Below, in pieces: positions 57,721-64,000 of a stretch of DNA of 64,000 nucleotides. The translations under genes were made by a program, and so were the position numbers. How positions within the stretch are numbered: the stretch's first letter is position 1; the number at the start of each line of letters is the position of its first letter. Source of the DNA: Acanthopleura granulata (taxonomy: Eukaryota; Mollusca; Polyplacophora; Chitonida; Chitonidae); assembly GCA_016165875.1 (NCBI GenBank), contig JABBOT010000004.1:13393672-13457671 (forward strand). Reading direction: 5' to 3'. A model generated the notes under the pieces. That model saw only the letters and a program-made list of their open reading frames with translations, was not told the origin of the DNA and did not search any database.

Positions 57721-60012
57721 TATGCTTACAGCCATATGTTCTTGCAGAATAACATGCACATACATTTATCAATATTAAAGTATTTTAATGAATATTTTTG
57801 AGAGTAAAGGCAATTCCAAGTAGAATGTACTTAAACCATCAAATATAGAAACACTCTGCTGCTTTTATTTTTATTTACAAGTATTTGATCTCTGCATCAA
57901 AATTTCATGCTGTCATGAGTGGTGCTCCAAGGTAGTTCTTATCTGATTATTGTTTAACCCAGTTCCCCCAGTATACATTGAAATTTTTCATTTAGAAGTT
58001 GAAAGTATTATCGGTGGAGGAGTAAACCACTGATCTTTCACAAGCTACAGACTAACTCTTTCTTTTAAGTGTTGAAGTTCATAGTTTCTTTGTTCAATCT
58101 CAGTAAATATACATGAGTGACATCTACAGTTCAGCATCACCACAAACAATAAGGGTAGGGACTCAACACATCTTGTGTCCCAGTATTGAATGGCATGTTC
58201 TTGAGTATAATAAATCAAAGCATGCTATCTTCTGCAAACAATTAGAACTACAGAATTCACTAAAATATGCAAAACTTATCGAAGTTTCCAACCATGATTG
58301 GAGGTTTCAGCGAGTGAACCTGCACACAAAATTATATCACACCAGACCACATTAGACCACATTTACAAGATTTATTGCACGTAAACAAAAATGTGACAAT
58401 GGAGAGACCCAAAATGACACTACTTGTTTTTTTGCCTAGGACAAAAAAGACCTTGAAACACAAACCTCTGTTTGAGTAAAAAAGTTTTTATTGGTAATTC
58501 AGATGGTAACAATTGAATTTGAGGTCAGGTATGTATGGAAGCTGAGGCTGAAGTACAATGTATACGGGTCCTTCAGGTGATGCCTTCTGAACTCTGTACA
58601 TCAACAAATAATGGACTAATGGATCAGTTCAGTGATAGTGTAAGGCACCTTCAATCGTGTTCCTACCGGATCCCAAAAGGAAGCTTGTATTGTCCAGGCT
58701 CTTTGGACAACATCAGGGTGCATAGTGTTTGGGCTGAACATAATCATGTATTTGGCACATGTAAATCATCATGAGCACCATGACACTACTGGGTGAGCAG
58801 AATCACATGGCCTGTAAAGCCTATGGTCATTTCAGGACACAGAAACTAGTCATTTTAGAAAGAAATGATCATTCCCTGGATTGTACTGACAAAACAACAG
58901 ATTATACATCATTCTGAACCAATAAACAAATTTTGGATGAAACTGATGGTCTTATTTTTGTAATCTGAAACTATGATGCACTATCCATATTCCAATGTAT
59001 GTATCTTTAGAGCAACCATATGGAAGACACCAATATGGATCAGGCAGCTAACAGCAAGGTGTCACAGTAGAGGGCTTGTAAATGTACCAGATGTGCCCCA
59101 TCCACTCATGTCCAAAAGCGAAAACAGAGCTCCAATAATGAGTGCGTTTATGAAGAGATTCCTCTTAACATATCAGCAAATGTACATGAATACGTAAGGT
59201 GGCCCTTGAGTTTTTTTTCTTTAAACACTTAATTCATTAAAGTTATTTCTTATTTTTCTTTGGAATGTTGAAAGTAAAAGCTGTATCAGCACAAAGACAC
59301 CGATGACGGCCAAGAGGTGGGATACGTCCCTTGCTGTTAGCTGCATTCCATTGTTTGAGTACAGACAGCTCCACTGACCAAAATCCCTTCCCATTCAACT
59401 AAATGAATTACAGCTTTCCAGACCACTTCAGTAGGTACATGGTGTTAACTTACACTTTAACTGGCTTTATAATGCTGTACATATATCATGTCACATACAC
59501 AAATATAACGTCAAGGTACTTCATATCTCACAGTTAAATAACAGTATCTGGGAACTACAAACGTTTAGCCTCAGGCATGGCAGTACAAGCTTAATCATAC
59601 ATAACACAGGTTATTCAACTCTAGCACTGTATTTTCTTTACTTTATGGTGTACATATATTGGACCAAATACCTACATGTACCTGTTTCTCCTAGGTTGTA
59701 GCAAAAACTACAATCAGATCCAACCATACTGTAAGAGTGGAATTTAAATTTGTAAAAAAAAAACAAGAAAAGAAAACAAAACACAAATATGACAAAACTT
59801 CCTTTCTGCAACAATAAGCTGTAACTCCATACATGCTGTAACATCAGTACACTGTACACAATCTCAATTGTGCGAGACAGAAATATTACATGGCAAGATT
59901 GTTATCTCAGATACAGGCACACCTGTGAATTCAGTTGGGCTAATGACTGGAATTTCCTCCTGTGGGCTCAATGCAAAGATTTTCTAGCAGGTGTATTCTG
60001 TTCCCTGTTATA

Positions 60013-60018
60013 TTTATT
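60013..60018 (-). terminator. Candidate poly(A) signal, laminin beta
   Basis: TTTATT (AATAAA on the minus strand) about 970 bases after the laminin stop codon. Other candidates exist further away. Confidence 0.25.
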
Positions 60019-60380
60019 TAAAACTCAAACAGGAAGAAAGAAGACAAAATGTTAAGAACATGTCTAAAAGTGGATGATAGTAAAAATCAATGTACAGTGT
60101 TGGTGAAGATAGTATATTACTGAACAATTAAGATTTTCTGACTTCTTGTGTCTTTGAACATAAAAAAATTGAAGGTATAAATACCCTTTTACAATGGTTA
60201 AAGGCCTGATTTCCCAAAGACCGTAGGAATGAAATTTTAATGCAACCTTTAGTTTAATTGATAATGCAGAAAATTGATTAGATAATGGAACTACAGTTAC
60301 AAATGACATATACTGAAGGTCACACATAAACAGAAAGGTATGGTTTCCCTGACAAGACTCTTAAGGTCTGACTATGTACA

Positions 60381-60436
60381 AAAAAAAAACAAAAAAAAAA
60401 AACAGAAAACAAAAAAAAAAAAAAACAAAAAAAAAC
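60381..60436. repeat. A-rich low-complexity stretch
   Basis: Runs of 8-15 A interrupted by single C or CAG. No element attached to it was recognised. Confidence 0.8.
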
Positions 60437-60989
60437 TGAGGCTTAAAATATTCACATATTTGTAGTATACATGGGTGTACATATATCACACAGGGTGGCT
60501 ATCCAGTCATTTTTTTGACAGATCATTCTAATGGCTAAGCTTGAAACCTATGCTGACTAACATTCAAGATTAACACAGATAACCCATGTGACCAATCAGA
60601 ACAACTTTCACACCTCCGGCCAACAGATTCTGTAAAATCTTCTGCTGACGGTTCTAGCAAACTAATGAATGAGGTAAAACTTGGGGCAGGTAAAACAGAA
60701 GATAAAATACTTTATGCATATGTCTTAGGTGGCCAAAACCACAGGTACTGAGTCCATCTGGATCACCAGATAATGAGGTTCCATGCTGGATGGTCAGCAT
60801 TGTAGGCATCCATGAACAAGAAGTTTAACAAAGGTGTCTAAATCAAATGTGAGCATATGAATTTCGCCACCACAATGTTGTCTCACTACCACTGAGTTTG
60901 TCAGAAGGAAGGCAGACAGGAATGCCTCTGTGTGGTCACTCCTATCACCCACCACATTCTGCACTCTTCAGGTGTAATCCACCTCACCT

Positions 60990-63900
60990 TTACTCGGGTA
61001 TACAGTTTCTGTAATTGGCAGAGCGATCCTGGATAAAGTCCAAATATGTCACCATTCGCCTATTAAGCTTTTCTATCTCCTCAGAAAGATCAATCAAATG
61101 CTTTTCATTGTTGCTGTAATCTTCCTGCATAGCTGAAACACACAGGAAAAGAAGATGTTAGTTTTACACTTCTTTTTTTTTAATTTGTGTATGAAGGTGA
61201 TAATGAAACTGCTCGAGTGCTTTTATTTTATCAGTAAAAAGTAACCTTGACTACAACTTAACCTATGTGATGTTACAAGGTCAGCTGATTTATACATGCC
61301 TGTGCGACACTTTCATATACATGTAGCTTGATTAGGTTGAAGCTTAAAGTTAATAAATATGCAGGAAACCAATAGCATACAACTTCCCATAAGATTAATG
61401 TAAATGTTTGTGGTGGAATAATGAAGGTAATTAAAATCCAAACAATCCAGAATTTAACACAAGACATCCTTAACTTTATCCTACAGAACTCAACAAACCA
61501 TAGTTTATAATAAGTTATAGAGTCCTAAGATGTTTTCTACCTTTTAACTGGTTGTATTTTTGAGTTGTTGATGCTGCAATTTCATTGGCCCTCTCTTGGA
61601 GTCTCTCTGCCTTGGCTCTAGCCTCAGATGTAATTTTGTACTTGGTGGAGAGTTGATCAGAAACGTCGGTGTATTTACTGTCCAAGTCTTCAGCAGCCTA
61701 GAAAAACAAACGTTCAGTGTACAGGTACATGATATTTGTGTATCCATGATTTAAAGTGCCACTCTGGTCACAACAGAAATATTAAAATGGGTATGTGAAA
61801 ATCTTACAAAAAGCACCTAACATCATGGTTCAAAAGAATTTTCGATGAATAACATGAACTACTTCGCCCACATAACTAAAGATTCCTTAAATAACAAAAT
61901 CTTCAAATTTTCCTGGTGTAACATTCCTTGAACAACACTGAATCAGGCAGAGGTGAGGTCGACTTGAACATTTATGGTGAGATGATGCCAAGTGCTTTTG
62001 AAAAGGCAGTATCATTCGTTGATAAATGTTGTCAATTGATGAAGTGAAGTGTTTGTGCGCAACGTCACACCAGGCAATGTTTAAGGGACAGCAAAACTTT
62101 CTGTGAAGCCCTGAAAATTTCTCACCCAACCAAGGTATTCTGGCTCAAGAAGAAAATTAACAAGGTTCACAAATCACAGTGCTCTTTCACACATTAAAAG
62201 GTTGAGTAATTGTGTTCATGTTTATGTGCTTGTGTGTTATCTGTTCTCACCTGCTCAGCCATAGAGGCAAGATCAGCAGCTTCTGTGGCTTCTAATTCTG
62301 CTCTCTGGATCTTTATCTCATTCTCTGTGAACTTCTTCTTGAGGGCAGCCAACTTCAGTTTCAAAATTGTCACAGTTGTCAGGGTTTGCTCTGATTTTGC
62401 CAAAGCTGCCGATGTCTCTGATTCAATCTGTAAATAAGACAAAAAAATATATGGTGAAAATCAGCTGCCATTTCTGTAAGGGCTTGGATGTGCCACAAAC
62501 AATTTTTCTGCGCTAGTCAATTTAGGGTCAGTATTTTACTTCAATATTCTGTTTTTCTAGTTTGCATGCTGCCAGTGCTTTTTTCTTTCATCTGACTGAA
62601 TAATTCTGCCTGAAGTGACGCCAGATGTCCATTTGACTCTTATAAAAAAGAGTCAAGTTACAATGAATACTAAGTTATGTCGCTCATTATGTACTTTCGT
62701 CTTAAGAACTGAAGGGGGGGAGGGCCTCTGTGGCTCAGTTGTTTAGTGTGCTATCACAGTGCAATGACCCAGAATTCTCCCACCAATGCACTCACTGTGA
62801 GTTCAAGTCCAGCGAATGCTGGCCTCCTCTCAAGACGACCGTGAGAAAGTTTGCCAGCAACTTGCAGATGGTCGTGGGTTTCCCCCAAGCTCAGCCCGGC
62901 TTCCTTCCACCATAATGGTGGCCATAGTAATATAAGTGAAATATTCCTGAGTACTATGTAAAACGCCAATCAAATAAATAAAATAAATAAATAAGAACTG
63001 AAGGACATTTTCTTCCATGAAATTAAAACCTTTTCAAAAATACTGCGCAATGCACTTAAAACCAATTGGCCTTAAGGAACATATACAAAGTACTGAACAG
63101 ATACAATTTCCAAGATCGATTTATTTATTTGATTGGTGTTTTATGAAGTTTTCAAGAATATTTCACTTATATTTCACAATGGCTTCCAGCATTATGATGG
63201 GAGGAAACTGGGCAGAGCCCCATCGAAACCCACAAACATCCGAAGGTTGCTGGCAGACCAAATTCCAAGAGATGTATAATACCAGCCATTCATAAAATTA
63301 TGTAGGTGTGGTATAAATTTGGTGAACTTCGGTTAAAGCGTTCTCGAGATAGATCGTTTACAAGCCTATTATGAAATTTAACTTAAAAGACCCCAATGAC
63401 TTTGAAGAAAAAGGTCAAAGTGAATGAAAATCAACAGGCTTTGTCCAAACATCAGTGTGTAAGTGTGATTTAAATTTGGTGAACTTGGGCTGAACTTGGG
63501 CTTCTAGAGATAGAACGGTAACAATCCTTGTGCAAAATTTAACTTAAATGACCCCAATGACTTTGAAGAAAAAGGTCAAAGTCCCTGAAAATCAATAGCG
63601 TTCATACTCACACCAATTTGGAGGTGTGGTGTAAGTTTGGTGAACTTCTAGAGATAAGAGCGTTGACAAGCATTTCACTTAAATGACTCCAATGACCTTG
63701 AAGAAAAAGGTAAGGTCACTGAAAATCAATAAAGTTCTTCCTCTGCCAATGTGAGGTAAGTTTAGTGAACATCGGAAAAATCATTCTGGAGATAGAGTGA
63801 TTATGAGGAATATGGACAGAGATCCAGCCAAAACTGGCCAAGGGGTAACAATCAGACTAAAATCCTTAAGAGTTTCCACTGTGCGCATACTTGGCAGTCA

Positions 63901-64000
63901 CAGTTAACCATCATGACATCCTTTGCAGCATACCTGAGTAAGATAGATGTCGGCATCTTCTATGTCCTTGTTAGCATTATTGATGGCCAACTCTGCATCA
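60990..64000 (-). CDS. Laminin beta chain, C-terminal exons (partial)
   Basis: Basement-membrane laminin subunit; these exons encode the end of the coiled-coil long arm that assembles with alpha and gamma chains. Exons in transcript order: 64000-63934 (continues beyond the window), 62427-62251, 61697-61541, 61132-60990. Phases agree. The sequence is heptad-like, rich in A, E, K and L. ELAINNANKDIEDADIYLTQ followed by IESETSAALAKSEQTL matches the beta-1 chain segment before its last heptads. The end, NNEKHLIDLSEEIEKLNRRM to SANYRNCIPE, aligns with the beta-1 C-terminus and keeps the Cys that is disulfide-bonded to the gamma chain. Beta type is favoured over gamma because of this ending. The beta-1 versus beta-2 type cannot be resolved. 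Confidence 0.85.
62716..62991 (+). mobile_element. SINE family B, full copy with target duplication, laminin intron
   Basis: Complete copy: head gggcctctgtggctcagttg (box A), gtgagttcaagtccagcgaa (box B), body, gtgaaatattcctgagtact, aaaacgccaatc and an AAATAAATA tail. It is flanked by identical 13-mers TAAGAACTGAAGG at 62703-62715 and 62992-63004. This is the clearest proof in the window that the family moved by retroposition. The tRNA-like head indicates Pol III transcription. Confidence 0.9.
63118..63270 (-). mobile_element. SINE family B, 5'-truncated copy, laminin intron
   Basis: Minus-strand fragment: TTTATTTATTTGATTGG tail, gtgttttatg, caagaatatttcactta, cttccagcattatgatggga, gaaacccacaaacatccgaa and gttgctggcagacc. 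It ends before the tRNA-like part. Confidence 0.75.
63300..63810. repeat. Diverged tandem repeat, ~135-160-bp unit, laminin intron
   Basis: The landmark ccccaatgactttgaagaaa + aaggtcaaag recurs near 63391, 63552 and 63685. It is followed by gaaaatcaatag and preceded by forms of tttggtgaactt and gagatagagcg. At least three diverged copies lie in tandem. The unit resembles a widespread invertebrate intron repeat family, by memory only. Confidence 0.65.

Larger units (their letters stand above)
53926..60989. other. Convergent 3' flanks of USP19 and laminin beta
   Basis: USP19 (+) and the laminin chain (-) converge here. It holds the USP19 3' UTR, with AATAAA at 54174-54179 and a later one near 56512, a 36-bp minisatellite (57190-57720) and an A-rich stretch (60381-60436). 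TTTATT at 60013-60018 and near 58372 could end minus-strand transcripts. Remaining open frames are short and unrecognised. Confidence 0.55.

Noticed and set aside
62716..62800. tRNA genes suggested by box A and box B in several places
   Set aside because: Each belongs to a longer SINE copy with a common body and tail; no complete cloverleaf with paired acceptor stem.

Overview
The window is eukaryotic nuclear DNA from an invertebrate animal, most likely a lophotrochozoan and perhaps a mollusc. This rests on AT-rich, intron-dense genes with GT-AG splice sites, metazoan gene families, and SINE-like and foldback repeats. The species cannot be named from the sequence. Exons were joined by eye from splice signals, reading phase and remembered family sequence. 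Every junction reported is phase-consistent, but none has been checked against transcripts.

Layout. (1) 1-4465: no recognisable gene. (2) 4466-9914, + strand: an acid lipase in eight exons, with signal peptide and the full Ser-Asp-His set. (3) 9915-13185: repeats (TAA microsatellite, 0.5-kb foldback element), then a promoter with two CACGTG E-boxes. (4) 13186-22090, + strand: a 15-exon, single-pass membrane pseudokinase of the PXK/Slob type, with a polyproline tract and a C-terminal WH2-like motif. (5) 22091-26512: 3' UTRs, a short SINE with target-site duplication, a foldback repeat and a ~177-bp tandem repeat. (6) 26513-33918, - strand: CBLL1/Hakai (RING and HYB domains) in six coding exons. 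(7) 33919-34214: a compact divergent promoter. (8) 34215-53925, + strand: USP19 in about 28 coding exons, with two CS domains, a USP catalytic domain and a MYND finger inserted in it. (9) 53926-60989: 3' UTRs and a 36-bp coding-like minisatellite. (10) 60990-64000, - strand: the C-terminal exons of a laminin beta chain, running off the window.

The genes do not form a pathway. The one functional pairing is CBLL1 (ubiquitin ligase) and USP19 (deubiquitinase), which start 296 bases apart on opposite strands and probably share a promoter. The rest of the interest lies in repeats: a tRNA-derived SINE family with at least seven copies (three with visible target-site duplications), four foldback/MITE-like elements, one near-perfect ~113-bp-arm inverted repeat inside a USP19 intron, and several tandem arrays. 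I found no convincing undescribed biological system. The unusual domain set of the pseudokinase and the 36-bp repeat deserve the first look.
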